Under the pieces are notes generated by a model. The model was not told the DNA's origin. It ran no database searches and saw nothing but the letters and a program-made list of their open reading frames with translations. The position numbers were made by a program, and so were the translations under genes. From Nocardia arizonensis (GTDB lineage Bacteria > Actinomycetota > Actinomycetes > Mycobacteriales > Mycobacteriaceae), in the NCBI RefSeq assembly GCF_001310275.1, contig NZ_LGYZ01000081.1, forward strand, positions 407,249 through 471,248: 64,000 nt of DNA. The letters are read 5' to 3'. Positions 50,430-60,074 of this stretch are shown piece by piece (the first letter of the stretch is position 1; each line of letters begins with the position of its first letter).

Positions 50430-51038
50430 TTACGGCCGCGAAATATGCGCGGGGAGGGTGGTGGGCTTCCAACTCGGCCTTGCCTTTTCGAAGTCGGCGA
50501 TGACGTCGCTTCGCCGCAGCGTAAGACCGATGTCGTCCAATCCTTCCAGCAGACGCCACCGAGTGTAGTCATCAATATCGAACGGCAACACGACGGTTCC
50601 GGCGGTCACCGTTCGCGCTCGAAGGTCTACTACCAATTCGATGCCGGGTTGTTCCTCGATCATCTTCCAGAGCAATTCGACATCGTTCTGTGACATCTGC
50701 GCGGCCAACAAGCCGCCCTTACCGGCATTGCCGCGGAAGATGTCGGCGAAGCGCGACGAGATGACCACCCGAAAGCCGTAGTCCGACAGCGCCCAAACGG
50801 CATGCTCGCGCGAGGATCCGGTACCGAAATCCGGTCCGGCGACCAGCACGGTGCCGTGCTTGTACGGCTCGGTGTTCAGAATGAAGTCGGGATCGGCCCG
50901 CCATGCGGCGAACAAGCCGTCCTCGAATCCGCTTCGAGTCACCCGCTTCAGATAGACGGCGGGGATGATCTGATCGGTATCGACATTGGACCGGCGCAGC
51001 GGCACGCCGATCCCCTTGTGCACGGTGAAGGGTTCCAT
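50430..51038 (-). CDS. leuD: 3-isopropylmalate dehydratase small subunit
   Basis: A 202-residue Leu[34 protein letters not shown], then [34 protein letters not shown]. It pairs with LeuC to isomerise 2- to 3-isopropylmalate. The gene starts 32 nt downstream of the leuC stop codon. Confidence 0.96.
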   Translation of the reverse strand: MEPFTVHKGIGVPLRRSNVDTDQIIPAVYLKRVTRSGFEDGLFAAWRADPDFILNTEPYKHGTVLVAGPDFGTGSSREHAVWALSDYGFRVVISSRFADIFRGNAGKGGLLAAQMSQNDVELLWKMIEEQPGIELVVDLRARTVTAGTVVLPFDIDDYTRWRLLEGLDDIGLTLRRSDVIADFEKARPSWKPTTLPAHISRP

Positions 51039-51070
51039 CGTTTCTCCTGAGTGGGTATCGGGGGCGGGAT

Positions 51071-52495
51071 TCAGTCCAGATCCGCAGGCGAGGACAGTGT
51101 TCCGCGGACCGCGGTGGCGGCCGCGACCAGGGGCGAGACCAGATGTGTTCGGCCGCCCTTACCCTGCCTGCCCTCGAAGTTACGATTCGATGTCGATGCG
51201 CAACGCTGGCCTGGCGAAAGCTGATCCGGGTTCATTCCCAGGCACATCGAGCACCCCGCCTGCCGCCATTCGGCGCCCGCCTCGGCGAAAATCTCGCCCA
51301 AACCCTCTTTTTCCGCCTGTGCCCGCACCCGCATGGAACCCGGTACAACCAGCATTCGGACGCCGTCGGCGACCCGGCGGCCCTTCAAAATGCTCGCCAC
51401 CGCACGCAAATCCTCGATACGACCGTTGGTACACGATCCGACGAATACGGTATCGACGCCGACCTCGCGCAGCGGAGTTCCCGGCGTCAAATCCATGTAC
51501 CGCAGAGCTTTCTCCGCGGCCTCACGGGCGGTCTCGTCGACGATATCGGCCGGATCGGGCACGGCCGTCCCGAGCGGGGCGCCCTGACCGGGGTTGGTGC
51601 CCCACGTGACGAACGGGGTCAGCGTGCTCGCGTCGATGTGGACCTCGGCGTCGAATACCGCGCCCTCGTCGGTCTTCAGCGCTTCCCAGGACGCCACCGC
51701 GGCGTCCCAGTCCGCGCCCCGAGGGGCGTGCGGACGTCCGCGCAGGAATTCGTAGGTGGTCTCGTCCGGGGCGACCATGCCCGCCCGCGCGCCCGCCTCG
51801 ATGGACATGTTGCACATCGTCATCCGGGCCTCCATCGACATGGCCCGCACCGCCTCGCCCCGGTACTCCAGGACGTAGCCCTGACCGCCGCCGGTGCCGA
51901 TCCGCGCGATCACGGCCAGGATCACGTCCTTGGCGGTGACCCCGTCGGGCAGCGCGCCGTCGATATTCACCGCCATCGTCTTGAACGGGCGCAGCGACAG
52001 CGTCTGCGTGGCAAGGACGTGTTCGACCTCGGAGGTGCCGATGCCCATGGCCAGCGCGCCGAACGCGCCGTGGGTGGAGGTGTGGCTGTCACCGCAGACC
52101 ACGGTCGTGCCCGGCTGCGTCAGACCGAGCTGCGGGCCGACGACGTGCACGATGCCCTGGTCGGGATCCCCCATCGGATGCAGCCGCACACCGAATTCCG
52201 CGCAGTTGCGGCGCAGCGTCTCGACCTGGGTGCGCGAAACGGGGTCCGCGATCGGCTTGTCGATGTCGACGGTGGGGACATTGTGGTCCTCGGTCGCGAT
52301 GGTGAGATCGGGACGGCGGACCGGCCTGCCCGCGGCGCGCAGGCCGTCGAATGCCTGCGGACTGGTCACCTCGTGCACGAGGTGCAGGTCGATGTAGATC
52401 AGATCGGGCTCACGCGAGTCGCCTTCCCCCTCTCCGCGGGCGACGACGTGTTCATCCCACACCTTCTCTGCCAGGGTGCGTGGGCGGTCGGCCAT
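51071..52495 (-). CDS. leuC: 3-isopropylmalate dehydratase large subunit
   Basis: A 474-residue aconitase-family subunit: [17 protein letters not shown] at the N-terminus, [47 protein letters not shown] and [11 protein letters not shown] supply the Cys ligands of the 4Fe-4S cluster. It forms the active dehydratase with LeuD. It is divergent from an IclR regulator gene whose likely operator sits in the 160-bp gap. Confidence 0.96.
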   Translation of the reverse strand: MADRPRTLAEKVWDEHVVARGEGEGDSREPDLIYIDLHLVHEVTSPQAFDGLRAAGRPVRRPDLTIATEDHNVPTVDIDKPIADPVSRTQVETLRRNCAEFGVRLHPMGDPDQGIVHVVGPQLGLTQPGTTVVCGDSHTSTHGAFGALAMGIGTSEVEHVLATQTLSLRPFKTMAVNIDGALPDGVTAKDVILAVIARIGTGGGQGYVLEYRGEAVRAMSMEARMTMCNMSIEAGARAGMVAPDETTYEFLRGRPHAPRGADWDAAVASWEALKTDEGAVFDAEVHIDASTLTPFVTWGTNPGQGAPLGTAVPDPADIVDETAREAAEKALRYMDLTPGTPLREVGVDTVFVGSCTNGRIEDLRAVASILKGRRVADGVRMLVVPGSMRVRAQAEKEGLGEIFAEAGAEWRQAGCSMCLGMNPDQLSPGQRCASTSNRNFEGRQGKGGRTHLVSPLVAAATAVRGTLSSPADLD

Positions 52496-52627
52496 TTACG
52501 TATCACCTTTCCGAGTGCGATCGCGGACGCGAACCGGGCTGGGCGCGCGCCGCCGATCACAGGTATTCGACAGGGATGTCCCGAACGAACGGATGGCGCG
52601 GTCCCCGCAGGCGCGGGAGGTTGCCTA

Positions 52628-52651
52628 TCTCATTATTCGAGACGCTAGTAT
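52628..52651 (+). promoter_or_regulatory. Operator/promoter between leuC and iclR
   Basis: TCTCATTATTCGAGA (52628-52642) has TCTC/GAGA arms and overlaps the spacer of a promoter made of TTGCCT (52621-52626) and TAGTAT (52646-52651). The -10 lies 6 nt before the iclR ATG at 52658, which has no Shine-Dalgarno, so the iclR message looks leaderless. Related CTCATTA...GAGA sequence occurs at 57665-57677. Confidence 0.6.
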
Positions 52652-52657
52652 CGTTAT

Positions 52658-53359
52658 ATGAGACAGCATAGCGGCATAGGCGTTCTCGACAAAGCAGTGG
52701 CGGTCCTCTACGCCGTCGCCGAGCACCCGTGCGGCCTCAACGAACTGTGCACCCGCACCGGACTGCCGCGCGCCACCGCGCACCGTCTCGCGGTGGGCCT
52801 GGAAGTGCACCGACTGCTGGCCAGGGACGGCAATGGACTGTGGCGCCCCGGTCCGGCACTGGCCCAACTCGCCGCGGGCGCCTCCGATCCGCTCCAGGAG
52901 GCCGCCGCGGTCATTCTGCCCCGCCTGCGCGAGATCACCGGCGAGAGCGTGCAGTTGTACTGCCGTGACGGAAATGCGCGGGTCTGCGTCGCCGCCCTGG
53001 AGCCGCCGGTCGGATTGCGCGATACCGTCCCCGTCGGCTCTCGCCTGCCGCTGACCGCCGGTTCGGCCGCCAAGGTACTGCTCGCCTGGGCGGATCCCGA
53101 ACTGCAACGCACCATTCTCGCCGACGCCGTCTTCGGTGACCGAGCACTGGCCGAGGTACGCAAACGCGGCTGGGCACAGAGCGCCGCCGAACGAGCCGCG
53201 GGCGTGGCCAGCGTCTCCGCCCCCGTCCGCGACGCGGGCGGAGCGGTCGTCGCGGCCGTTTCGGTCTCCGGTCCCATCGATCGCATGGGCCGCCGCCCCG
53301 GCGCGCGCTGGGCCGCCGACCTGGTGGCCGCCGCCGAGGCATTGCACAAACGTCTGTAA
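52658..53359 (+). CDS. IclR-family regulator of the LtbR/NdgR type
   Basis: A 233-residue IclR protein: a winged helix-turn-helix (GLNELCTRTGLPRATAHRLAVGLEVHRLL) and an effector domain (VGSRLPLTAGSAAKVLLAWADP, GVASVSAPVRDAGGAVVAAVSVSGP). It is transcribed away from leuC, the arrangement of LtbR in corynebacteria and NdgR in streptomycetes, which control leucine genes. It therefore probably regulates leuCD and itself. The start ATG is apparently leaderless. Confidence 0.9.
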   Translation: MRQHSGIGVLDKAVAVLYAVAEHPCGLNELCTRTGLPRATAHRLAVGLEVHRLLARDGNGLWRPGPALAQLAAGASDPLQEAAAVILPRLREITGESVQLYCRDGNARVCVAALEPPVGLRDTVPVGSRLPLTAGSAAKVLLAWADPELQRTILADAVFGDRALAEVRKRGWAQSAAERAAGVASVSAPVRDAGGAVVAAVSVSGPIDRMGRRPGARWAADLVAAAEALHKRL

Positions 53360-53392
53360 CAGGTTCTACACTTCGGGCTCTAGAGTTGGCGT

Positions 53393-53893
53393 ATGGGAGT
53401 CAACCAACGCGCGCAGATCGTGATGTCCGAATCCGAGATCGCCGAATTCCTGGAGCGCAGCCGCATCGCGACCATGGCGACCATCGGCCCGACGGGCAGC
53501 CCGCATCTCATCGCCATGTGGTACGCGCTGCTCGACGGCGAAGTGTGGTTCGAGACCAAGGCGAAATCGCAGAAGGCGGTGAACCTGCGCCGCGATCCCC
53601 GCATCACCTGCATGATCGAGGCCGGTGACACCTACGACCAGCTGCGCGGTGTGGCGATCGAGGGCCACGCCGAGATCATCGATGACCCCGCGAAGCTGTT
53701 CGCCGTCGGCGTGAGCGTCTGGGAGCGCTACACCGGCCCCTACAGCGAGGAGATGCGCCCGATGGTGGAGGCCATGCTGCACAAGCGCGTGGCCATCCGC
53801 GTCGTTCCCGAGCGCGTCCGCAGCTGGGATCATCGCAAGCTCGGCCTGCCCGCCATGCCACTGGGCGGCAGCACCGCCGAACATCCCGCCTGA
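53393..53893 (+). CDS. PNPOx-like split-barrel flavin/F420 protein (FDOR family)
   Basis: A 166-residue split beta-barrel protein: MSESEIAEFLERSRIATMATIGPTGSPHLIAMWYALLDGEVWFET followed by QKAVNLRRDPRITCMIEAG. The location near leuC, iclR and gltX matches M. tuberculosis Rv2991, a member of the flavin/deazaflavin oxidoreductase superfamily. Because an F420 synthesis gene is 7 kb away, F420 is a plausible cofactor, but the cofactor-binding residues are not decisive here. Confidence 0.86.
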   Translation: MGVNQRAQIVMSESEIAEFLERSRIATMATIGPTGSPHLIAMWYALLDGEVWFETKAKSQKAVNLRRDPRITCMIEAGDTYDQLRGVAIEGHAEIIDDPAKLFAVGVSVWERYTGPYSEEMRPMVEAMLHKRVAIRVVPERVRSWDHRKLGLPAMPLGGSTAEHPA

Positions 53894-54018
53894 TTCCGGC
53901 GCGCCGGAAAACCAGCTGACAGCCGCCGCGAGACGGACTACCGTTCGGACAGCATCCATCGGCCGGACACACCGAGGTCCCCGACGCGTGCCGCGGCCGC
54001 GACGACGAGGAGCAGGCG

Positions 54019-54198
54019 ATGACGGACGACAATCCGGCAGGCAGTGCCGACGAAGTGAAACGCAAGTTCCGAGAGGCCCTGGACCGGAAGAACGCCCAGA
54101 CCTCGCAGTCCCCCGCGCACCTGGACGGCCGCTCCAAGGCCACCGGCCCACACACGGGCGCGAGCCACAAACGAGAGTTCCGCCGCAAGAGCGGGTAA
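54019..54198 (+). CDS. DUF5302-type small charged protein
   Basis: A 59-residue hydrophilic protein: EVKRKFREALDRKNAQTSQ in the middle and a C-terminal HKREFRRKSG. This pattern (KFREAL helix, REFRRKSG end) is conserved across actinobacteria as a small domain of unknown function. A GAGGAG site lies 7 nt before the ATG. A strong terminator follows 12 nt after the stop codon. Confidence 0.82.
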   Translation: MTDDNPAGSADEVKRKFREALDRKNAQTSQSPAHLDGRSKATGPHTGASHKREFRRKSG

Positions 54199-54210
54199 GA
54201 CGGTCAACCC

Positions 54211-54240
54211 AGAAGCCTTCCAGCACCCTGGAAGGCTTCT
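54211..54240 (+). terminator. Strong hairpin terminator after the DUF5302 gene
   Basis: A perfect 13-bp stem (AGAAGCCTTCCAG with CTGGAAGGCTTCT) and a 4-nt loop. The following bases GTGTTG are only weakly T-rich. Confidence 0.85.
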
Positions 54241-54698
54241 GTGTTGTCAGGGGGACTCCAGCGGGTCAAGGGCTCCAGCGGGTCAGGGGACTCGGCCGGT
54301 CGGGGGACTCGGCCGGTCAAGGGACTCGAACGCCTAAGAGGCAGGCCGAACTCGGCACCTCCAAGCACCCCCCCAAGCACCCCACCACCACACAAGCCGC
54401 CCCGCCCCAGGAATCAGACGATTCCTACCCCGAGCAAACCCAAGAACGATTTCCGCCCACAAGATCAAATCCACCCCAGAGCCCAAGACCCAAACCCCCC
54501 GCAAAGACACCCAACCAACAGAAAACTTCCCACCATCGCCCAATCAACTAGCAAGACTTCCCGAAAACGCCCCCACAACCGGGGCAAGGGCGAAGCCCAA
54601 GGGGTAAGGGCGAAGCCCAACGGGGGGGTCCGGGGGGCGAAGCCCCTCCCGGGCCGGGGTGTGGGGGCCGCGCCCCCACAAGACAATGCGAAGCAAGA
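54241..54698. other. Non-coding zone: tandem repeats, G-poor tract and GC hairpins
   Basis: Three parts are visible. At about 54250-54330 five imperfect 17-bp units of the form GGGGACTCGGCCGGTC run in tandem. At about 54352-54580 the plus strand is C- and A-rich and nearly free of G for over 200 nt. At 54588-54680 come three GGGCGAAGCCC hairpins (54588-54598, 54608-54618, 54634-54646) and a 9-bp stem TGTGGGGGC/GCCCCCACA (54660-54680). I see no gene. Confidence 0.75.
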
Positions 54699-54727
54699 AA
54701 GGCCCACACCGCGTGGGCATGGGCCTT
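54699..54727 (-). terminator. Terminator downstream of tRNA-Glu
   Basis: The stem AAGGCCCA/TGGGCCTT is followed on the minus strand by TTTCTT, a normal Rho-independent terminator for the gltX-tRNA unit. It lies 10 nt from the 3' end of tRNA-Glu. Confidence 0.82.
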
Positions 54728-54737
54728 CCATCTTGCG

Positions 54738-54810
54738 TAGCCCCGACGGGATTCGAACCCGCGCTACCGCCTTGAGAGGGCGGCGTCCTAGGCCGCTAGA
54801 CGACGGGGCC
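54738..54810 (-). tRNA. tRNA-Glu (CTC)
   Basis: A 73-nt cloverleaf. The acceptor arm is GGCCCCG/CGGGGCT, the anticodon stem GCCGC-like arm encloses loop CCTCTCA with anticodon CTC, and the T arm contains GGGTTCGAATCCC. The discriminator is A and CCA is not encoded. Confidence 0.95.
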
Positions 54811-54967
54811 AGGACTTGATCTCTCCGCGTATCCGCGGTGATCAACCGTTCGAGACCTTTCGATCTCTGGAAGCTCGGTCAGCTTAACCGACCGAAGCTC
54901 GGCGACCAAATCGCCGGATGCTGAACCACTTTCGGCCGTGCACCGAGAGATGAACCAACATTCTCCG

Positions 54968-55039
54968 CTGGGGTACCAGGACTCGAACCTAGAATGGCTG
55001 AACCAGAATCAGCTGTGTTGCCAATTACACCATACCCCA
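54968..55039 (-). tRNA. tRNA-Gln (CTG)
   Basis: A 72-nt cloverleaf. Acceptor TGGGGTA/TACCCCA, anticodon stem GCTGA/TCAGC with loop TTCTGGT and anticodon CTG, and T arm GGTTCGAGTCC. The discriminator is G and CCA is not encoded. It lies between gltX and tRNA-Glu on the same strand. Confidence 0.95.
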
Positions 55040-55179
55040 ATGACTGGACCTCGGCCTCGGAGCCCGATGGGCCTCGAGGCCGCTTTCCGGCCGAGAAGAA
55101 GAGTACCAAACCCCCGCCGGTAAACTACAAATCGCCTGGTAGAAGCCATATTTTCGGCCGTAGCGGCGGGGGTCGGCGC

Positions 55180-56658
55180 TCACTGTCCGGCGGGCGCGGT
55201 CCATTCCCGTGCCGAGCGCAGTCGCCCGAGCGAGGTCTCGCGGCCGAGCAGTTCCAGCGATTCGTACAGCGGCGGGCTGATGTGCGATCCGGTGACCGCG
55301 ACCCGCACCGGCGCGAAGGCCTTGCGCGGTTTGAGCCCCAGCTCATCGATCAGCGCGGTCTTGAGCGCCTCCTCGATGGCCTCGGTGGTCCACGCGGGCA
55401 GCGGCTCGAGGGCGGCGAGCGCGGCGTCGAGCACCTGGTCGGCCTCGCCGCCGAGATTCTTGGCGCCCGCGGCCGGATCAATGGCGAACTCGTCGGCGGG
55501 GGCGAACAGGAATCGCAGCAGATCCCACGCGTCGGAAAGGACGACGATGCGGGTCTGGACCAATTCGGCGGCCGCGGCGAACAGTTTGTCATCGATATCG
55601 GCGCCGATATGCCCGTGTTCGGTCAGGAACTCGCGGAGGCGGCGGGCGAAATCGCCGGATTCGAGCAATCGGATGTGCTCGGCGTTCAGCGCATCGGCCT
55701 TCTTCTGATCGAAGCGGGCCGGATTCGAATTCACTTTCGAGATATCGAACGCCGCGACCATCTCCGCCATCGAGAACACGTCGTGATCGTCGGAGATACC
55801 CCAGCCGAGTAGCGCGAGATAATTCAGCAAACCCTCGGGAATGAATCCGCGGTCGCGGTGGGCGAACAGATTGGATTCCGGATCGCGCTTGGACAACTTC
55901 TTGTTGCCTGCTCCCATGACGAATGGCAGATGGCCGAACTCGGGGGTGAACTCGGCGATGCCGATACGCCGCAATGCGGCGTAGAGCGCGAGCTGACGCG
56001 GTGTCGAGGACAGCAGATCCTCGCCGCGCAGGACGTGGGTGATCCGCATGAGCGCGTCGTCCACGGGATTGACCAGCGTGTAGAGGGGGTCGCCATTGCC
56101 GCGGGTCAGCGCGAAGTCGGGGACGGTGCCCGCCTTGAAGACGGTGTCGCCGCGGACGAGGTCGTGCCAGCTGATGTCGGTGTCGGGCATGCGAAGCCGA
56201 ATCACCGCGGGACGCCCGGCATCCCGGTACGCCTCGATCACCTCGGGGGCGAGGTCGCGGTCGTAGTTGTCGTAGCCGAGTTTGGGATCGCGCCCCGCCG
56301 CGCGGTGGCGCGCCTCGACTTCCTCGGGGGTGGAGAACGATTCGTACGCCTCGCCCGCCTCGAGCAGTGCGCGCACGACGTCGAGGTGGATGTCGCGGCG
56401 CTGCGACTGGCGGTAGGGGCCGTGGGGGCCGCCGACCTCGGGGCCCTCGTCCCAGGTGAGTCCGAGCCAGCGCAGCGCGTCGAGGATGGCGCGGTAGGAC
56501 TCCTCGGAATCGCGGGCGGCGTCGGTGTCCTCGATGCGGAAGACGAAGGTGCCGCCGGTGTGTCGGGCGTATGCCCAGTTGAACAGCGCGGTGCGGATGA
56601 GGCCGACGTGCGGCGTTCCGGTGGGCGACGGGCAGAAACGGACCCGTACTTCAGTCAT
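55180..56658 (-). CDS. gltX: Glutamyl-tRNA synthetase (probably non-discriminating)
   Basis: A 492-residue class I synthetase. The HIGH-type motif is in [25 protein letters not shown] and the KMSKS-type motif is KKLSKRD. It joins glutamate to tRNA-Glu; in organisms without GlnRS it also charges tRNA-Gln, and GatCAB then amidates the product. tRNA-Gln and tRNA-Glu lie directly downstream on the same strand, matching its two expected substrates. It starts 32 nt after the FAH-hydrolase stop codon. Confidence 0.95.
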   Translation of the reverse strand: MTEVRVRFCPSPTGTPHVGLIRTALFNWAYARHTGGTFVFRIEDTDAARDSEESYRAILDALRWLGLTWDEGPEVGGPHGPYRQSQRRDIHLDVVRALLEAGEAYESFSTPEEVEARHRAAGRDPKLGYDNYDRDLAPEVIEAYRDAGRPAVIRLRMPDTDISWHDLVRGDTVFKAGTVPDFALTRGNGDPLYTLVNPVDDALMRITHVLRGEDLLSSTPRQLALYAALRRIGIAEFTPEFGHLPFVMGAGNKKLSKRDPESNLFAHRDRGFIPEGLLNYLALLGWGISDDHDVFSMAEMVAAFDISKVNSNPARFDQKKADALNAEHIRLLESGDFARRLREFLTEHGHIGADIDDKLFAAAAELVQTRIVVLSDAWDLLRFLFAPADEFAIDPAAGAKNLGGEADQVLDAALAALEPLPAWTTEAIEEALKTALIDELGLKPRKAFAPVRVAVTGSHISPPLYESLELLGRETSLGRLRSAREWTAPAGQ

Positions 56659-56690
56659 GGCTCTCTCTCGGACTCGGGTGCGGCGAGCGG

Positions 56691-57482
56691 TCAGCGCTGT
56701 TTGGCCGCAACGGAATTGGTCAGGGTGCCGATACCTTCGACGGTGACCGACACCTGCTGGCCCGGTCGCATCGGGCCGACCCCTTCGGGTGTGCCGGTGA
56801 GGATCACGTCGCCGGGCAACAGCGTCATGACGGTGCTGATCCATTCGATGAGCGTCGGAATATCGTGCAACAGAAGCGATGTGCGGCTGCGCTGGCACAC
56901 CGCGCCGTCGAGTTCGGTGACGATCTCGAGATCCGAGGGGTCCGACGAGGTTTCGATCCACGGACCGAGGGGACAGAAGGTGTCGTAGCCCTTGGCGCGA
57001 GTCCACTGCCCGTCCGCACGCTGCTGGTCGCGCGCGGTGACGTCGTTGGCGACGGTGTAGCCGAGGATGACCTCGCGGGCGCGGGCGGCGGGCACGTCCT
57101 TGCACGGCCTGCCGATCACCACCGCCAACTCACCTTCGTAATCGACCTGTGATGAACTGGGCGGCAGGATGATCGAGGCGTTCGGCCCGACGATCGCGGT
57201 GCTCGGCTTCATGAAGATGACGGGATTCTCGGGTGCGGGACCGCCCATCTCGGCGGCGTGCGCGGCGTAGTTCTTGCCGACGCAGATCACCTTGCTGGCG
57301 AGTATCGGCGCGAGCAGCCGGACATCGGCCAGCGGCCAACTCCGCCCGGTGAACGTCGGGGTCCCGAAGGGATGCTCGGCGATCTCCCTGGCAACGAACG
57401 AACCGTCGACGGCGTCGTTTCCCTCTCCCTCGATGCTGACGAACGCGACCCCATCGGGACTGGCAACTCGACCTAGACGCAT
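56691..57482 (-). CDS. Fumarylacetoacetate hydrolase family protein
   Basis: A 263-residue FAH-fold protein: [53 protein letters not shown] with the metal-binding acidic residues, and [14 protein letters not shown]. Members hydrolyse or decarboxylate C-C bonds in beta-diketo acids or act as oxaloacetate decarboxylases; the sequence does not say which. Position beside gltX and a divergent MFS gene matches Rv2993c. Confidence 0.9.
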   Translation of the reverse strand: MRLGRVASPDGVAFVSIEGEGNDAVDGSFVAREIAEHPFGTPTFTGRSWPLADVRLLAPILASKVICVGKNYAAHAAEMGGPAPENPVIFMKPSTAIVGPNASIILPPSSSQVDYEGELAVVIGRPCKDVPAARAREVILGYTVANDVTARDQQRADGQWTRAKGYDTFCPLGPWIETSSDPSDLEIVTELDGAVCQRSRTSLLLHDIPTLIEWISTVMTLLPGDVILTGTPEGVGPMRPGQQVSVTVEGIGTLTNSVAAKQR

Positions 57483-57683
57483 GCTCGGCAGTCTAACGAC
57501 CGGCCGCCACCTGCTCGAACACACCCGTCGGGCCGGTCGGCCCGATGGTCGCCGCCGCCCGCGCACTGTCGACGCGACCGTGCCCGATATCCGCCAGATG
57601 TGAGGCGTTCGACAGCTCCGTGACGAAATCGTCTTGCGCGCACGGTGTAGCCTAGACCGCAATGTTCATTAAATGAGATTTCC

Positions 57684-57700
57684 GTTTCACATAGTGAGAC
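57684..57700. promoter_or_regulatory. Inverted repeat in the FAH/MFS divergent promoter region
   Basis: GTTTCAC-ATA-GTGAGAC forms 7-bp arms with one mismatch, 23 bp before the MFS start codon. A second palindromic site, TCATTAAATGA (57666-57676), lies just upstream and resembles the leuC/iclR site. Both are candidate operators. Confidence 0.6.
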
Positions 57701-57722
57701 ACTTGCGAGATCGGGGCGAGCG

Positions 57723-58937
57723 ATGACGGCCGTGGCACAGATACGCGACGTACGCCGGTGGTCCATGCTCGGCCTCGGGGTCTTCGCACAGGCATCCAGT
57801 GCCGTATTCATCCACGGCGTGCCGTTCCTGCTGCCCGCGCTCACCGATCGCGGCATGTCGCTGCCACGGGCGGGGCTGCTGGTCGCGATGCCAACGGTGG
57901 GTCTGGTGTGCACGCTGATCGCGTGGGGGTACGTCGTCGACCACATCGGTGAACGCAAGGTCCTGGTCGGCGGCCCGCTGGTGATGCTGATCGCGGGCCT
58001 GGCCGCCGCCGCGACCGACAACGAGATCGCCTTCGGCGCGCTGCTGTTCCTCGGCGGCATCGGCGGCGCGAGTACCAACGGGGCCAGCGGCCGGGTCATC
58101 GTCGGCTGGTTCCCGCCGCACCGGCGCGGACTGGCCATGGGCATCCGTCAGACCGCACAGCCGCTCGGTGTCGGCATCGGCGCGCTGTCCATTCCCGCCG
58201 TCGCCGCGGCGTACGGGGTGGCGCCCGCGGTCCTGGTGCCCGCGGTCATGGCCGGTATCGCCGCACTCGGCTGCTATCTGGGCATCATCGATCCGCCGCG
58301 CCCGGGCGGCCGTGCCGCCGATCGCGCCAACCCCTACCGCGGCGATACCACGCTGTGGCGCATACACGCCGTGTCGATGCTGCTGTGCGTACCGCAGGGT
58401 GTGGTGTGGACCTTCGCCCTGCTGTGGCTGCACCGCGACATCGGCTGGTCACTGCCCGCGGCGGGTGCGCTGGTGACGGCGACGCAATTGCTCGGCGCGC
58501 TCGGCCGCATCGGCGCGGGGGCGTGGTCGGATCGGGTCGGCAGCCGACTGGATCCGCTGCGCACGGTGGCCGTCGCGGCCGTGGTCTGCATGGCCGCGCT
58601 GGCGTTCACGGCGTGGACGGGCTGGTGGTGGGCGGCGATTCCACTGCTCATCGCGGCCTCGGTGATCACCGTCTCCGACAACGGGCTCGCCTTCACCGCC
58701 GTCGCCGAGATCGCCGGTCCGTATTGGAGCGGGCGCGGTCTCGGCATCCAGAACACCGGTCAGAATCTGGCTATCGCCGCCATCCCACCGCTGTTCGGCG
58801 CGCTCATCACCGCGGGCGGATTCCCGGCCGCCTATCTCGCGGCCGCGGTGCTGGCGGCGGCGGCCGTCCCGCTGGTGCCGCGCGAAGGCGCCGATTCGGC
58901 CCACCCCGCGCCCGCGCCTCAGCCGCGCGAAATCTAG
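57723..58937 (+). CDS. Major facilitator superfamily transporter
   Basis: A 404-residue protein with twelve predicted membrane helices. MFS signatures are GYVVDHIGERKVLVGG between helices 2 and 3 and GAWSDRVGSRLDPL in the second half. The substrate is unknown; position matches Rv2994. It is divergent from the FAH hydrolase and may export or import a related acid, which is inference only. The ADP-ribosylglycohydrolase gene starts 9 nt downstream. Confidence 0.88.
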   Translation: MTAVAQIRDVRRWSMLGLGVFAQASSAVFIHGVPFLLPALTDRGMSLPRAGLLVAMPTVGLVCTLIAWGYVVDHIGERKVLVGGPLVMLIAGLAAAATDNEIAFGALLFLGGIGGASTNGASGRVIVGWFPPHRRGLAMGIRQTAQPLGVGIGALSIPAVAAAYGVAPAVLVPAVMAGIAALGCYLGIIDPPRPGGRAADRANPYRGDTTLWRIHAVSMLLCVPQGVVWTFALLWLHRDIGWSLPAAGALVTATQLLGALGRIGAGAWSDRVGSRLDPLRTVAVAAVVCMAALAFTAWTGWWWAAIPLLIAASVITVSDNGLAFTAVAEIAGPYWSGRGLGIQNTGQNLAIAAIPPLFGALITAGGFPAAYLAAAVLAAAAVPLVPREGADSAHPAPAPQPREI

Positions 58938-58946
58938 GGTGGAGGC

Positions 58947-60011
58947 GTGAAAATCGATGAGCGGGTTCGCGGCTCGTTGGTGGGCGGGGCGATCGGTGAC
59001 GCACTCGGGTGGCCCATCGAGTTCGAGGATCTGACGCGGATCCGGCACCGGCACGGACAGCGGGGCATCACCGGATTCCTCGGCGAATACGGCCCGCCGC
59101 AGCCGGTCACCGACGATACCCAGATGACGTTGTTCAGCGCCGAGGGCCTGCTTCGGTGCCCGCCGGGCGCCGATCCGGTGCCGGTTCTGCGCGCGTCGTA
59201 TCTGCGGTGGCTGCACACCCAGAACGTGAGCGGCCCCGGCGACCGGCCCGACGGATGGCTGTTGAATCATCACTTCCTGTACGCGGTCCGGGCCCCGGGC
59301 AGTGCGTGCATGAGCGGTTTGCGGCGTCAGCAGCGCGGCTATCTGCCGCCGGACGGACTGGGTCATCCCGGTCCGGTCAACGAGCATTCGAAGGGCTGTG
59401 GCACCGTAATGCGCTCGGCGCCCTTCGGTTTGGCCGGGTTCGGACCCGATCGAGCATTCGAGGTCGCCGCGCTCTGCGCGCAACTGACCCACGGGCACCC
59501 CACCGGATATCTGGCGGCGGGCGCGTTCGCCGCACTCGTCGATCGTGTCGTGAGCGGTATGACACTACCAAAGGCCGTGCGCGAGACAATCGTTCAGGTT
59601 CGGGCTTGTCGCGGCGGCGCGGAGGTCGCCGATGCGCTCGACCTCGCCGTCACGCTCGCCGACACCGAACCGCCGACCCCGGAGACGGTCGAGCGGGTGG
59701 GCGCGGGATGGATCGCCGAGGAATGTCTCGCGATCGCCGTGCACTGTGGTCTGCGCGCGGAGAACGGGGATATCGCCGCGGCGCTGCTGCTCTCGGTCAA
59801 CCATTCGGGCGACTCGGATTCCACCGGCGCCGTGGCGGGCAATCTCATCGGCGCGGCGCACGGGATCTCGGCCCTGCCGCGGGAGTGGGCCGCCGCGGTC
59901 GAGGGTCGGGCGGTCCTGCTTCAGGTCGCCGACGATCTGGTGGCCAATTTCTTCGGACACGACCGCGGGTCGGTGGCCGAACGCTATCCCCACAATCCAC
60001 CGGCCGCCTAG
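58947..60011 (+). CDS. ADP-ribosylglycohydrolase (DraG/ARH family)
   Basis: A 354-residue all-helical hydrolase. Family motifs are complete: GSLVGGAIGDALGWPIEFED, VTDDTQMTLF (metal-binding Thr/Asp/Asp), and NHSGDSDSTGAVAGNLIGAAHG (second metal site). Such enzymes remove ADP-ribose from proteins or nucleic acids. No ADP-ribosyltransferase is visible in the window, so the substrate is open. It starts at GTG 58947, 9 nt after the MFS stop; TAGGGT (58935-58940) could be a leaderless -10 that overlaps that stop. Confidence 0.9.
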   Translation: MKIDERVRGSLVGGAIGDALGWPIEFEDLTRIRHRHGQRGITGFLGEYGPPQPVTDDTQMTLFSAEGLLRCPPGADPVPVLRASYLRWLHTQNVSGPGDRPDGWLLNHHFLYAVRAPGSACMSGLRRQQRGYLPPDGLGHPGPVNEHSKGCGTVMRSAPFGLAGFGPDRAFEVAALCAQLTHGHPTGYLAAGAFAALVDRVVSGMTLPKAVRETIVQVRACRGGAEVADALDLAVTLADTEPPTPETVERVGAGWIAEECLAIAVHCGLRAENGDIAAALLLSVNHSGDSDSTGAVAGNLIGAAHGISALPREWAAAVEGRAVLLQVADDLVANFFGHDRGSVAERYPHNPPAA

Positions 60012-60036
60012 ACCCGTCACACCCATTGTAAACCCA

Positions 60037-60063
60037 GCCTTGACACACCGGCGATGTCAAGGC
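60037..60063. promoter_or_regulatory. Perfect 9-bp inverted repeat over a -35 element
   Basis: GCCTTGACA and TGTCAAGGC are exact inverted copies separated by 9 nt. The left arm contains TTGACA, a consensus -35. The repeat ends 11 nt before the start codon of the HTH/proline-rich gene, an arrangement expected for an autoregulated operator. Confidence 0.78.
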
Positions 60064-60074
60064 AGCCTTTACGT

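Noticed and set aside
54250..54330. tRNA-associated attachment site or phage remnant next to tRNA-Glu
   Set aside because: No repeat of the tRNA 3' end and no integrase or phage gene is visible in the window.
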